Source: Nonomuraea fuscirosea
GTDB lineage: Bacteria > Actinomycetota > Actinomycetes > Streptosporangiales > Streptosporangiaceae
Length of the DNA stretch: 64,000 bases
Assembly (NCBI RefSeq): GCF_003001935.1
Contig: NZ_PVNG01000038.1
Coordinates: 1 to 64,000, forward strand
Direction of reading: 5' to 3'
The position numbers were made by a program, and so were the translations under genes. This document shows, in pieces, positions 44,084-57,821 of the stretch. The notes below the pieces were generated by a model that saw only the letters and a list, made by a program, of their open reading frames with translations, had not been told where the DNA came from and did no database searches. Within the stretch, counting starts at the first letter, position 1. Every line of letters begins with the position of its first letter.

Positions 44084-45331
44084 ATGCGCCTGATCCGCGT
44101 TCCCTCCGCCTACCGTCCCGTACTCGCCAACCGGGTGTTCCGGCGGCTCATCCTCGGTTTCGGCGTCTCGTTCCTCGGCGACGGCATGAGCTTCGTCGCC
44201 GTCGCCTGGCTCGCCATCGAGCTCGCGCCGCAGGGGAGCGCGGGCCTGTGGGTGGGCGCCGCGGTGGCCGCGTACACGCTGCCGGGGGTGGCCGGGGCGC
44301 TGGCGTTCGGCCGCCTCCTGCGCCGCGTGCCCGCCAGGCGGCTGCTGCTCGCCGACAACGCGGTGCGCGGGGTCCTCCTCGGCGCCGTGCCGCTGTTCTG
44401 GCTGGCCGGCCTGCTCAGTCTGCCCCTGTACGTCACGCTGCTCGCCCTTTCGTCCCTGCTGCACGCATGGGGCAACGCGGGCAAGTACACCATGCTGGCC
44501 GAGCTGCTGCCGGGGGAGCAGCGGCTGGCCGCCAACACCCTGATCAGCTCGCTCGGCTTCGCCGCCACGATCGCCGGTCCCGCCATCGCCGGCGTGCTGG
44601 TGACGTACGTCGACTCGGCCCTCGTCCTCGGCCTCGACGCGCTGACGTACGTGTTCCTCGCCGTGCTCGTCGTACGTACCCGGCTGCCCGAGCCGGACCC
44701 CGACGCCCACGTGTCACCCGTCGATCAGACGGCCGCCCGCGGCGGGCTCGCGTTGCTGCGCTCCCACCCCGAACTGTTCGGCCTGCTCGCCCTCACCTGG
44801 TGCTTCAACTTCCTGTACGGCCCGGTCGAGGTGGCCCTGCCGCTCCACGTGACCGACGACCTGCACGCGCCCGGCACCCTGCTGGGCCTCTACTGGATGT
44901 TGTTCGGCATCGGCGCGCTGCTCGGCGGCCTCGCGACCGGCGCGTTGCGGCAGTTGCCGCTCTGGCCCGTGACGATCGGCGTGGTGATCGGCTGGGGCCT
45001 CTGCCTGCTGCCGTTCTGGTTCGACGTGCCGGTCCTCGTCACCATCGCCGGCTTCGCGATCGGCGGCGCGATCTACGGCCCGTTCGTGGCGCTCTCGGTG
45101 ACGCTCATGCAGACGAAGGCGCCCCCGCAGCACCTGACCGCGATGCTCGCCGCCCGCAGCGCGGTGCTGCTCACCGCGTCACCGCTCGGCACCGCACTCG
45201 GCGGCCCCCTCACCTCGGCCCTGGGCCCCCGCCCGACCCTCGGCAGCTCGGGCCTCGCCACCGTGGCCGTCGGCCTCGTCGCCTGCACACTCCTCCTCGT
45301 GTCCAGCCGCCGAAGGAACCCGACCCCCTGA
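44084..45331 (+). CDS. MFS transporter
   Basis: The 415-aa protein has twelve hydrophobic segments and the MFS turn FGRLLRRVPARRLLL between helices 2 and 3. It follows the UvrA-like gene by 28 bp and probably forms a resistance operon with it. Proteins of this length are often drug/proton antiporters. The loop at residues 200-215 (EPDPDAHVSPVDQT) is a cytosolic linker. Confidence 0.83.
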   Translation: MRLIRVPSAYRPVLANRVFRRLILGFGVSFLGDGMSFVAVAWLAIELAPQGSAGLWVGAAVAAYTLPGVAGALAFGRLLRRVPARRLLLADNAVRGVLLGAVPLFWLAGLLSLPLYVTLLALSSLLHAWGNAGKYTMLAELLPGEQRLAANTLISSLGFAATIAGPAIAGVLVTYVDSALVLGLDALTYVFLAVLVVRTRLPEPDPDAHVSPVDQTAARGGLALLRSHPELFGLLALTWCFNFLYGPVEVALPLHVTDDLHAPGTLLGLYWMLFGIGALLGGLATGALRQLPLWPVTIGVVIGWGLCLLPFWFDVPVLVTIAGFAIGGAIYGPFVALSVTLMQTKAPPQHLTAMLAARSAVLLTASPLGTALGGPLTSALGPRPTLGSSGLATVAVGLVACTLLLVSSRRRNPTP

Positions 45332-45389
45332 TTACCCAGGCGCCCGGATCGCTTGCCCTGGCGACCATCTCACCCTTCAATGGGGATTC

Positions 45390-45749
45390 ATGCCCCTCCG
45401 CAGCCTCAGACCCGCCACTTCGCGCCCCACCGAGCTCCTGATCGGCATCGGCTTCTTCGTGGCGGTCGCGGCCTGCGCGATCACCGCGGTGCTGATCCCC
45501 GCCGCCCAGTTCGAGCTGCGATTCTTCGTGATGGGCCTGGCCGGATGCGGGTATGCGCTGGCCGCCGCCGACCTGTGGGCCGCCACGGTGACAGGCGTCT
45601 CGGCCTGGGCGCTGGCCACCGGCTTCCTCATCCCGCCCACCGGCGAGCTGGCCGTCACCGGCGGCCCCGACGTGATCCGCCTCATCGCCATCGTGGGCCT
45701 CTGCCTGGCCGGCGGCCTCTACGGCATCTACCGCCGCCGCACCCACTGA
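45390..45749 (+). CDS. Small integral membrane protein
   Basis: The 119-aa protein has about four transmembrane helices (ELLIGIGFFVAVAACAITAV, FFVMGLAGCGYALAAADLWA, WALATGFLIPPTGELAV and LIAIVGLCLAGGLYG). It ends RRRTH. It lies 58 bp after the MFS gene. No family is recognised. Confidence 0.68.
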   Translation: MPLRSLRPATSRPTELLIGIGFFVAVAACAITAVLIPAAQFELRFFVMGLAGCGYALAAADLWAATVTGVSAWALATGFLIPPTGELAVTGGPDVIRLIAIVGLCLAGGLYGIYRRRTH

Positions 45750-45795
45750 ACCCACCGCCGCAGCCCCGCACGCTGAGCCCACCGCGGCCCCGCCG

Positions 45796-46527
45796 TCAGC
45801 CGCCGCCCATCCCCGGAAGATCCGCGTGCCGGTACGGCGTCGGCTCCATCCCGCTCTGCACCACCAGCACCGTCCCGGACGACTCCTCCCGGAACAGCCC
45901 GTCCACAGCAGCCGCCACCTCATCGGCGGTCAGCATCGGCAACCCGGCCGCCACCAGGAAGTCCTTGGCGGGCGCGATCAACGGCGTATCAGTGAAACCA
46001 GGACAGACAGCGCCGATCCTGACCCCCGCCGCGGCCAGCGGCTCCACCAGCGCCCTGACCAGCCCGATCACGGCATGCTTGCTCATCGAGTAGATCGGAT
46101 CCGGGCCGAACCCGACCAGCCCCGCCATCGACGACGTGACCACGATCGAGCCACCGCCGGAGCGCTTGAGCAGCGGAAGGGCGGCCGCCACGCCATAGAC
46201 GACAGAGTCGGCGTTGATCCCCATCACCGTCCGGTACCGCTCCGGGTCGAACGCGGAGAAGTCGACACCACCGTTGGTGCCGGCGTTCAGGTGCACGAGA
46301 TCCAGGCGCCCATAGCGTTCATCGGCCAGCGCCACGGCCCGTACGGACGTGTCCTCGGAGCTGACGTCGCCGACCAGCCACGCGCCACTGACCTCCTTGC
46401 CGACCCGCTCGACGCCCTCAGCGTCCCGGTCGACCAGCACGCAGTCGGCCCCGCCCGCGGCCAGCCGCCGCGCCACGGCGGCCCCGATGCCACTCGCCGC
46501 ACCGGTGATCAAAGCGACGGTGCTCAT
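45796..46527 (-). CDS. Short-chain dehydrogenase/reductase
   Basis: The 243-aa protein starts at ATG 46527 after TAGGAG. It has the classical SDR motifs GAASGIGAA (9-17), NAG, VVTSSMAG and YSMSKHA with catalytic Ser-Tyr-Lys. Cofactor preference cannot be read clearly. Substrate is unknown. It faces the small membrane protein gene convergently. Confidence 0.87.
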   Translation of the reverse strand: MSTVALITGAASGIGAAVARRLAAGGADCVLVDRDAEGVERVGKEVSGAWLVGDVSSEDTSVRAVALADERYGRLDLVHLNAGTNGGVDFSAFDPERYRTVMGINADSVVYGVAAALPLLKRSGGGSIVVTSSMAGLVGFGPDPIYSMSKHAVIGLVRALVEPLAAAGVRIGAVCPGFTDTPLIAPAKDFLVAAGLPMLTADEVAAAVDGLFREESSGTVLVVQSGMEPTPYRHADLPGMGGG

Positions 46528-46672
46528 GAACGCTCCTAGGGGAGGCGCGGAATGGCGGTACCCGTGGATTGTGCGCCCCTGCCGTTCCCCGTACAACCCT
46601 CGAAACCACAGCACCACCCGCCACCAAGGGTTCAGGACGCCCCTCCGCAACCCTCCACAGCAACCGAAACCC

Positions 46673-47164
46673 TCATCTCCAGATCTCCCGCACCCGCGCA
46701 ACGGCATCTCGAACGGACAATCCCGTCGTATCCACCCGAACATCACCCGCCGAGAACTCGCCCTGCCGCTCATGCAACTCACGAAACTCCCCAGGCGTCA
46801 GGTGCACCGGCCGAGTGCCCGCCCGCCGCTCCGCCTCACCGAACTCGACCGCGAGCTCCACGATCAGCACCTCCGGCAGGAGCTCCCGATACAACGCAGC
46901 GGTGTCGTCCGTCAGCACGTCCGCGATCACCACGTCGATGCCGCCCGCCAGCAAGTTCCCCGCCACCGCGCACCCGTTCCGCACCCCCAGCCGCCGCTGA
47001 CGGAGCCCTTCTGCGCCTTCCCACGGCGCGGCATGCCCACTCACGACCAGGTGACGAACGTCGTCGACGTCAATGAAGGCGGCCAACGGCCGTTCCGTGG
47101 CGACCAGACGACCCACGGTGCTCTTGCCCACCGCCGGGGCCCCCGTCAGAACCAGCGCCCGCAT
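46673..47164 (-). CDS. P-loop kinase-like protein
   Basis: The 163-aa protein begins MRALVLTGAPAVGKSTVGRL (Walker A GAPAVGKST) and has an acidic VDVDDVRHL after a strand. This resembles small zeta-toxin/gluconate-kinase-like phosphotransferases. An RAGTRPVHLTPGEFRELHER lid region follows. Possible activities include small-molecule phosphorylation. No partner antitoxin is adjacent. Confidence 0.75.
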   Translation of the reverse strand: MRALVLTGAPAVGKSTVGRLVATERPLAAFIDVDDVRHLVVSGHAAPWEGAEGLRQRRLGVRNGCAVAGNLLAGGIDVVIADVLTDDTAALYRELLPEVLIVELAVEFGEAERRAGTRPVHLTPGEFRELHERQGEFSAGDVRVDTTGLSVRDAVARVREIWR

Positions 47165-47219
47165 TCCCTACCACCGCTCATGATCTCCACGATGACCGAA
47201 ACCGGATACCCTGCCAGAC

Positions 47220-47771
47220 GTGCGGCGATTATCAATGTCCCGAACAGTCTGGCTCGCCCTGGCAGCGGCCCTCGCGGCGGCTGTGGCGCTCCTGGTGGCA
47301 CTCCTGGCGGTACGACGTACCCGGCATCTCACCCGGAACACCGCCCCCCACCCCCAACCGCCGCCCACCATCCCCATCATCCGCGCCGTCCTTCGCCCCG
47401 AACCCGAGCCCGTACCCGAGCGGCCCGCCCCCGTACCGATCCTCGGCATCCCCACAGCCGCGGACCTCGAGCGCTTCGCCCCCAAGCCGTCCTTCCTGGA
47501 CCGCTCTCCGTCCGATCCCCCGCCCCCACGGGCTCCCCTGGCCAAGGCAACCCGCCGCCGCCTCACCCTTTGGGGCGCGCTGGCGGTCGCACTGCTCCTG
47601 CTGGCCTCGTGCACCCTGATGATCGAAAACACGGTCTACGACAGAGACCCGACGACGGAGTACGTGGACGAGGTCGACATCTCGATCCCGGGCGAGTCGC
47701 AGGACTATCAGGACGTCCAGGACGAGATGTGCGACCCCACGTACACGGGCAGTCAGCCGAACTGCCAGTAA
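47220..47771 (+). CDS. Membrane protein with two helices and a Pro-rich linker
   Basis: The 183-aa product has a first helix (TVWLALAAALAAAVALLVAL), a long Pro/Arg-rich region (EPEPVPERPAPVPILGIP) and a second helix (LWGALAVALLLLASC). An acidic tail ends YTGSQPNCQ with two cysteines. Start GTG 47220 or ATG 47235 cannot be decided, since neither has a good ribosome site. Function is unknown. Confidence 0.6.
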   Translation: MRRLSMSRTVWLALAAALAAAVALLVALLAVRRTRHLTRNTAPHPQPPPTIPIIRAVLRPEPEPVPERPAPVPILGIPTAADLERFAPKPSFLDRSPSDPPPPRAPLAKATRRRLTLWGALAVALLLLASCTLMIENTVYDRDPTTEYVDEVDISIPGESQDYQDVQDEMCDPTYTGSQPNCQ

Positions 47772-47852
47772 GCCGCCAGGCCGGTCAACGGCGAAGTGTG
47801 GACCGGGCGGTCCTCGACGTCGGCCCTTAACCCCGGCCCCTCCACTGCCGCC

Positions 47853-48497
47853 CTACCCCGATCGACGCAATGTCAGCGACTGGAACCGCGTCTCGTCCGC
47901 TCCGACGACATGAAAGTCCACGATCTCGAACTCCCGCCCGGCGAACTCCTGCAATTCCTCATCTCCACGGAAGGAGAAGAACCGGGGAGGCCGGTGATCG
48001 TCCCCTTCGAAGATCCCCTCTCCGTGCAGCGACCCGCCGCCGTACACACCGAGAAAGAACAACCCACCAGGCCGCAGCAACCCCCGAACGGCCTCCAGCA
48101 CCGCCGGCAGATCACCGTTGGGCACGTGCAGCAGGCAGTTGAGCGCGTACGCCGCGTCGAACGACTCCGGCGCGAAGTCGAGCCGCAGAAAGTCCATGAC
48201 ATGGGCGTCGAGGCCCTTCTCCCGGCACAACGACACCATCGCGGGCGACAGATCGACGGCGACGACGTCCAGCCCACTGTCCCTGAAGAACACACTGTCC
48301 TGCCCCGTCCCGGCACCGATCTCCAGCAGCCGCCCGCCGCCGTCGCCCAGGACCCGGCCGAGGAACGCTTCCCGCTCCGCCAGCTTCCACCACTGCTTAC
48401 CCGCGCCGTCCCGCCGCTCGGCACCCCCGTCGTAGGCCGTCCGCAGGGCCCCGAACACCTCATCATAACGCACGCTCACCAACTCATGATGAACCAC
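47853..48497 (-). CDS. SAM-dependent methyltransferase
   Basis: The 214-aa protein has motif I LLEIGAGTGQDSVFF (58-72), then VVAVDLSPAMVSLCREKGL and a GGLFFLGVYGGGSLHGEGIF motif. Small class I methyltransferases of this type often act on antibiotics or thiols, but the substrate is unknown here. It starts at GTG 48497. Confidence 0.83.
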   Translation of the reverse strand: MVHHELVSVRYDEVFGALRTAYDGGAERRDGAGKQWWKLAEREAFLGRVLGDGGGRLLEIGAGTGQDSVFFRDSGLDVVAVDLSPAMVSLCREKGLDAHVMDFLRLDFAPESFDAAYALNCLLHVPNGDLPAVLEAVRGLLRPGGLFFLGVYGGGSLHGEGIFEGDDHRPPRFFSFRGDEELQEFAGREFEIVDFHVVGADETRFQSLTLRRSG

Positions 48498-48717
48498 GCC
48501 CCCACACCGCGACCGTCAGGCGCCTCCCTTGTCCCGCCGCTCGTAAATGGCAAGGGCGACAAGACCCCCGCACACAAGGCGGGTCAACTCAAGAAGCCAC
48601 CCAGGTACTCCAGCAGAACCTCCGACCGCTCCTCAAGAATGAAACGGCCGCATTCGGTGATCTGGGCACCGGTCACGTCGTCGGCGGAACATCTCGCGGG
48701 TCGGAATCACATCCAGC

Positions 48718-48923
48718 CTGATCAACGAGACGGTGGCGGCCGCACCCCGCCCCTCCTCCAACCCACGATCACCGACGACCGCCTCACCACGTGCGCCTCC
48801 GACCGCTGCGGCCTGCGCTTCGTGGACCGCTCGCAAGGAGGCAGACGCCGCTGGTGCTCGATGACCCGCTGCGGCAACCGCACCAAGGCCCAACGCCACC
48901 ACCTCCGCACCCGCACGCCCTGA
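48718..48923 (+). pseudogene. Frameshifted remnant of a CGNR zinc-finger regulator
   Basis: The C-terminal end in one frame (about 48781-48923) reads CASDRCGLRFVDRSQGG then RRRWCSMTRCGNRTKAQRH, an almost perfect CGNR zinc finger with four cysteines. The preceding part that looks related (LINETVAAAPRP from 48718) lies in a different frame, with the switch near 48752. No N-terminal ligand domain of normal length remains. It is a decayed copy of a regulator usually about 190 aa. Confidence 0.6.
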
Positions 48924-48980
48924 ACCGGGGACTCGTACCGAGCAATTGGCGATCGCGGTGGATTTACACACGCAACAAAA

Positions 48981-49014
48981 AAGGCCGCTTCTCCGAAGAT
49001 CGGATAGCGGCCTT
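48981..49014 (-). terminator. Rho-independent terminator of tRNA-Ile
   Basis: On the minus strand AAGGCCGCT (from 49014) pairs with AGCGGCCTT (ending 48981) and is followed by TTTTTT-rich sequence. The 9-bp stem and T-run make a canonical intrinsic terminator, 18 bp past the tRNA 3' end. Confidence 0.85.
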
Positions 49015-49031
49015 GTCGTTAATCAACTGGG

Positions 49032-49105
49032 TGGGGCTACCAGGACTTGAACCTGGGACCTCTTCCTTATCAGGGAAGCGCTCTAACCGTCTGAGCTATA
49101 GCCCC
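49032..49105 (-). tRNA. tRNA-Ile(GAU)
   Basis: The minus strand folds as a cloverleaf: acceptor GGGGCTA with TAGCCCC, D arm AGCTCAGACGGTTAGAGC, anticodon arm TTCCCTGATAAGGAA with GAT anticodon, and T loop GTTCAAGTC. CCA is not encoded. It follows DUF3566 as in other actinobacterial gyrA regions. Confidence 0.97.
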
Positions 49106-49233
49106 GCTCGCACACCGAACGTTATCGCATTCGCCTCAGGGAGGCGAACCGGTTGCTCGGACGAGAAGAGCTTACCGCGTCCGGCGGGCTGCTCGCGCCG
49201 CGCGATCAGTGCGCGCGGCGCGAGCGTCCACGC

Positions 49234-49986
49234 CTATTCGGCCTCGCTGAACGTCACTTCAACGCCGCCCACCAGGTCGGAGGCGATGTTGTAGATGACC
49301 GCGCCCAAGGTGGACAGGGCCGTGATCAGGACGACGTTCACGGCTCCGATCAGGGCCGTGTAGCCGAGGATGCGCACCGGCTCGAACCACGAGGCGATGT
49401 CGATCGGGATCGAGCTCTGGCCCTGCTCGCCCTTTCCGAGCTGGTTGACCAGGTCGACGATGGAGTCGAAGACGCCCAGCGCCGACAGCACGCCGTACAG
49501 GACGGCCACGGCCACGAACAGCACCACGAAGCAGACGAGGGAGACCACGAAGCTGAACTTCATGGCCGACCACGGCTCGACGCGGCGCAGGACCAGGTGT
49601 GCCTTGCGGGGGAGCCGGCCCCCCGAGGAGTTGGACGACTTCTTCTTGGGCAGTTCGATGGCCGGCGGGGCTTCGGTGGCCAGCGACGGACGCAGCCGGA
49701 CGGTCTCGTTGCCCTCCGGCGGTTGCAACCCGCCAGACCCGCCAGACCCGCCAGGCCCACCGGGCCCGCCAGGTCCACCAGGCCCGCCACCGGGCGGAGG
49801 GCCAGGCTGAGGAGGAGGCGCGGGCTTGCCGGCCTCCTGCTGTCCTGGCAGGGGCCTGCCCTGCGCGGGCGAGGTGTCCTTGCCCTCCTCGACCGGCGTG
49901 AATATTTCGGTCTCTGCGGGTTTCTTCGGTTGCTGACCGTTACCCGCAGCCGCCTTTGTCCTGGCGGTGCCACCCTGGGCGCTCAT
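49234..49986 (-). CDS. DUF3566 membrane protein downstream of gyrA
   Basis: The 250-aa protein has a long disordered N-terminal region with a collagen-like GPGGPGGPGGPGG tract (about residues 66-85). The DUF3566 core has two transmembrane helices (VSLVCFVVLFVAVAVLYG and YTALIGAVNVVLITALSTL). The family is conserved downstream of gyrA in actinobacteria, with a proposed role in cell division or envelope. It starts 4 bp after the gyrA stop (3-bp gap), so the two are cotranscribed. Confidence 0.9.
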   Translation of the reverse strand: MSAQGGTARTKAAAGNGQQPKKPAETEIFTPVEEGKDTSPAQGRPLPGQQEAGKPAPPPQPGPPPGGGPGGPGGPGGPGGSGGSGGLQPPEGNETVRLRPSLATEAPPAIELPKKKSSNSSGGRLPRKAHLVLRRVEPWSAMKFSFVVSLVCFVVLFVAVAVLYGVLSALGVFDSIVDLVNQLGKGEQGQSSIPIDIASWFEPVRILGYTALIGAVNVVLITALSTLGAVIYNIASDLVGGVEVTFSEAE

Positions 49987-49989
49987 GAT

Positions 49990-52488
<2,499 letters not shown>

Positions 52489-52509
52489 AGGTAAAGGTCC
52501 TTCTTGTGG

Positions 52510-54453
<1,944 letters not shown>

Positions 54454-54757
54454 CTGCGAAATCCTCCTGCCGCGGACACGCGGCTGGGTAGGCGTTCAAC
54501 CTTCGAAGCTGCCCCTGCCGTGCCCGTCACCGTCGTGAGTGCCCCGATGCGCGGTCACCCGGGGGAGTCGGCTTGCTGCCGGGGTGACACGCAAGCGGAC
54601 GTGTCCGGAATCCTTTTTCATTCTACCGCTTCCGGAGGGCCAAGGTGGCAATGAACGCGCCTGTGATGCCCTCTAGCTCGATTTGCCCCCTGCCGAGCAT
54701 CCCCCCTCCGGAAAGGGGGCTTATCGCGTCTCCGGCGGTCTGATCGCCCTTGACAGG
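54454..54757. other. Leader and promoter region of gyrB
   Basis: The 304-bp gap between DUF721 and gyrB contains the ribosome site of gyrB. A GC hairpin CCCCC/GGGGG near 54703-54719 may stop transcription from DUF721. I see no gene; TTGACAGG near 54750 is possible promoter sequence on the plus strand but the region is minus-oriented. Confidence 0.4.
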
Positions 54758-55447
54758 CTAGCCGTAGGTGTCGCCGGGACCCCGGCTTCCGGTCACCCGC
54801 AACCCGCCTGACGGCCGCGGCGCGTTCTGCGGGCCCCTGACCTTGACCTTCTTGACCGTGCCTTCGCCGAGCTCCTCGTTGAGCCTGCGGACGAGGGTGC
54901 GCGCGAGCAGCCGCACCTGCGTCGCCCACGCCGTCGAGTCGGCCGCGATCAGCACCTCGCCGTCGTCGAAGGACTCGGGTCTGGTGTGCATGGCCAGGTC
55001 AGGGCCGACGATGGTGGCCCACCGGCCGAACACCGCGCCGACCGCCGCCGACCGCTCCCAGCCGCGGTCGGCCAGCAGGTCGGCGATGGCGCGGCCGAAG
55101 AGCTGCGGATCGCCGCCGTCTCTGCGCGGCCCCGCCGCCTTACGTCTGGGCTCGCGCCGGGGGAGCTGGCCGCGTTTGGCGGCGTCGGCCTTGGCCTGGG
55201 CCAGCTTCTCCCGCGCCAGCGCCACCCCCCTGGCCGCGGTGTTCTCCCCACCGCCCCCCACAGCCTGTGGACGACCGGCCGCCGAACCACCGGCCGCACC
55301 CCCGCCGGCCTCAGGCTGACCGGCCGCGGAACCGCCGGCCTCAGGCTGACCGGCCCGGGACCCGGAGGCAGCCGAGCCACGAGACCCGCCCCTGACACCG
55401 CCCGCCTGCGGGCTCTCACCCCCACGGGGGTTGCCGTCATCGGACAC
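54758..55447 (-). CDS. DUF721/DciA-like protein
   Basis: The 229-aa protein has a DUF721 core (about 110-210; RAIADLLADRGWERSAAVGA and LLARTLVRRLNEELG). It has a long N-terminal extension with repeats (GQPEAGGSAA, GQPEAGGGAA). DUF721 proteins are related to DciA, the helicase loader of many bacteria. The gene starts inside the recF end (11-bp overlap), giving the canonical recF-DUF721-gyrB order. It starts at GTG. Confidence 0.88.
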   Translation of the reverse strand: MSDDGNPRGGESPQAGGVRGGSRGSAASGSRAGQPEAGGSAAGQPEAGGGAAGGSAAGRPQAVGGGGENTAARGVALAREKLAQAKADAAKRGQLPRREPRRKAAGPRRDGGDPQLFGRAIADLLADRGWERSAAVGAVFGRWATIVGPDLAMHTRPESFDDGEVLIAADSTAWATQVRLLARTLVRRLNEELGEGTVKKVKVRGPQNAPRPSGGLRVTGSRGPGDTYG

Positions 55448-56681
55448 GGGTCACGCTCCCTTCCGCGACGTCGTACCTGCCTCCCACCAGCTCCCCCGGC
55501 ACGTCGTCCGCCACGGCCGCGGTGATCAGCACCTGCTCGGCCGGCGCGACGATCTCGGCCAGCCGGCGCCGCCGCTGGCTGTCGAGCTCGGCGAACACGT
55601 CGTCGAGGATCAGCACGGGGTCTCCGCCGTCGGCCCGCAGCAGGTCGTACGCGGCCAGCCGGAGCGCCAGCGCGAACGACCACGACTCGCCGTGGCTGGC
55701 GTAGCCCCGGGCGGGCAGGTCGCCGAGGCCGAGGATCAGGTCGTCGCGGTGCGGCCCGACGAGGGTGACGCCCCGGTCGAGCTCCGACTGGCGCACCTCC
55801 AATAGCCGCTCCCGCAGACGTTCTTCAAGGGTTTTCCCCAAGTCTGTGGATAACGTCTGTGTATCGAAAGATCCCCGCTCACCGGGGACTTCGCCCTCCT
55901 GGTCACCCTCACCCTGGTCCCCACCTGTGGACAACGTGCTGCGGTAGGCGAGGGTCGCCGGAGCGCTCGACGGGGCCAGCGCGGCATAGGCCCCGGCCAC
56001 CAGCGGGCGCAGCGCCTCGATGAGCTCCAGCCGGGCCCGCAACAGCTCCGCGCCGTGCCGGGCGAGGTGGGCGTCCCAGACCTCCAGAGTGCTCAGCACG
56101 TCGCCCGCGCCGGCCGCCGCGAACCCGCTGTCGCCCTCCTGCCGCCGGGCGCTCCTGCTGCCTCTGCGGGCCTGCGCGGCCGTACGCAGCAGGGCGCCGC
56201 GCTGCTTCAGCACGCGGTCGTAGTCGGCGCGGACCCCGGCGAACCTGGGGGCCCTGGCCACGAGCAGGTCGTCGAGGAAACGGCGGCGCTCGGACGGGTC
56301 GCCCTTGGACAGCGATAGGTCCTCGGGAGCGAACAGGACGGTGCGCAGCAGGCCGACGGCGTCGCGGGCCCTGGACACGGGGGAGCGGTTGAGCCGGGCG
56401 CGGTTGGCCCGGCCCGGGTTGATCTCCAGCTCGATGAGCGCCCGCCGGTCGTCCCGCTGGACGGCGCAGCGCACGATCGCCCTGGTGGCGCCCTGCCGCA
56501 CGAGCGGCGCGTCGCCGGCCACCCGGTGGCTGGAGTGCGTCGCGACGTAGCCGAGGGCCTCGACCAGGTTGGTCTTGCCCTGGCCGTTGGGCCCCACGAA
56601 GGCCGTAACGCCCGGCTCCAGGCCGAGCTCCACGGACGCGTAGGACCGGAAGTCGGTCAGCGAGAGGTGGGCGACATGCAC
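55437..56681 (-). CDS. recF: DNA repair protein RecF
   Basis: The 414-aa protein starts at GTG. Walker A is GPNGQGKTN (residues 31-39), and the D-loop and Walker B are in DPVLILDDVFAELD near the C terminus. RecF helps load RecA at stalled forks. It is longer than typical (about 370 aa) because of two low-complexity insertions, near residues 165-190 and 245-285. The latter carries two DnaA-box sequences in its DNA. Confidence 0.95.
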   Translation of the reverse strand: MHVAHLSLTDFRSYASVELGLEPGVTAFVGPNGQGKTNLVEALGYVATHSSHRVAGDAPLVRQGATRAIVRCAVQRDDRRALIELEINPGRANRARLNRSPVSRARDAVGLLRTVLFAPEDLSLSKGDPSERRRFLDDLLVARAPRFAGVRADYDRVLKQRGALLRTAAQARRGSRSARRQEGDSGFAAAGAGDVLSTLEVWDAHLARHGAELLRARLELIEALRPLVAGAYAALAPSSAPATLAYRSTLSTGGDQGEGDQEGEVPGERGSFDTQTLSTDLGKTLEERLRERLLEVRQSELDRGVTLVGPHRDDLILGLGDLPARGYASHGESWSFALALRLAAYDLLRADGGDPVLILDDVFAELDSQRRRRLAEIVAPAEQVLITAAVADDVPGELVGGRYDVAEGSVTRVR

Positions 56682-56827
56682 CCCACGAAGGTTAGTGGGC
56701 CTCGCGGGCCACCGGGGTCACCGGCATGCGTTCTTGTGGAAAACCCTGGCCGTTGTGGAAAACCTCGCCTCCGAGCCGACGACACTGGGCGAACCAGCGG
56801 CCGGGGCGCCCGAGCGGTCCGGGCCGG

Positions 56828-57772
56828 TCAGCGGTCGAGCTCGCGCGGCGGTGTCACGTCGGCGCCGGGGGAGTCGGCGCCCTTCTCCGTGCCGCCCTCG
56901 GCCGAGGTGGTGGCGTGGCCGCCGAACTGGTTGCGCAGCGCCGCCACGACCTTCATCGCGGGGGAGTCGTCCTGCCGCGAGGCGAACCTGGCGTAGAGCG
57001 CGGCGGTGATCACGGGCAGCGGGACCGCGTGGTCGACCGCGGCCTGCACCGTCCACCGGCCCTCGCCGGAGTCCTGGGCGTAGCCGCGGAGCTGTTCGAG
57101 GTGCTCGTCGTCGTCGAGCGCCCGGACCATCAGGTCGAGCAGCCAGGAGCGGATCACGGTGCCGGTGCGCCAGCTGCTGAAGGAGCCCTTGACGTCCTTC
57201 ACGACGTCGGAGGCTTCCAGCAGCTCCCAGCCCTCGGCGAAGGCCTGCATCATGCCGTATTCGATGCCGTTGTGGACCATCTTCGCGAAGTGGCCCGCGC
57301 CGACGTCGCCGGCGTGGACGAAGCCGTCCTCGCCCTCCGGCTTGAGCGTGTCGAAGATCGGCATGAGGCGGTCGACGTCGGGCTTGTCGCCGCCGCACAT
57401 GAGCGCGTAGCCGTTCTGCAGGCCCCAGACGCCGCCGCTCACGCCGCAGTCGACGAAGCCGATGCCCTTCTTGGACAGCTCGGCGGCGTGCTTCTGGTCA
57501 TCCACATAGTGGGAGTTTCCGCCGTCGACCACGAGGTCGCCCTCGTTGAGCAGCTCGCCGAGATCGTCGATGGTGCTCTGGGTGGCCTTGCCGGCCGGGA
57601 CCATGACCCAGATCGCGCGCGGTGTCTGGAGGCGTTCGGCCAGCTCCTTGAGGCTGCCGACGTCGCTGACCGCCGGATCGCGATCGTAGCCGATCACCTC
57701 GTGACCACCGCGGCGCAGCCTCTCGGCCATGTTGCCGCCCATCTTGCCCAGTCCCACCATGCCGATCTGCAT
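56828..57772 (-). CDS. gnd: 6-phosphogluconate dehydrogenase, short NAD-type
   Basis: The 314-aa protein begins MQIGMVGLGKMGGNMAERLR, the NAD(P) loop. It has DGGNSHYVDD and GVSGGVWGLQNG, then KMVHNGIEYGMMQ for the substrate pocket. It is the YqeC/GND type, shorter than the 470-aa enzyme. It decarboxylates 6-phosphogluconate to ribulose 5-phosphate. Its place between dnaN and recF is conserved in many actinomycetes. Confidence 0.93.
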   Translation of the reverse strand: MQIGMVGLGKMGGNMAERLRRGGHEVIGYDRDPAVSDVGSLKELAERLQTPRAIWVMVPAGKATQSTIDDLGELLNEGDLVVDGGNSHYVDDQKHAAELSKKGIGFVDCGVSGGVWGLQNGYALMCGGDKPDVDRLMPIFDTLKPEGEDGFVHAGDVGAGHFAKMVHNGIEYGMMQAFAEGWELLEASDVVKDVKGSFSSWRTGTVIRSWLLDLMVRALDDDEHLEQLRGYAQDSGEGRWTVQAAVDHAVPLPVITAALYARFASRQDDSPAMKVVAALRNQFGGHATTSAEGGTEKGADSPGADVTPPRELDR

Positions 57773-57821
57773 GACTGTCCTCTACCCCCTTGTCAGGCTT
57801 CCATCATTCCCGACGACCGGT

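Noticed and set aside
46673..47164. Zeta-toxin of a toxin-antitoxin pair
   Set aside because: A P-loop kinase is present but no small antitoxin gene is adjacent and the length is short.
49738..49798. Short GPG-coding repeats in DUF3566
   Set aside because: They are in-frame collagen-like residues in a disordered region, common in the family; not a separate element.
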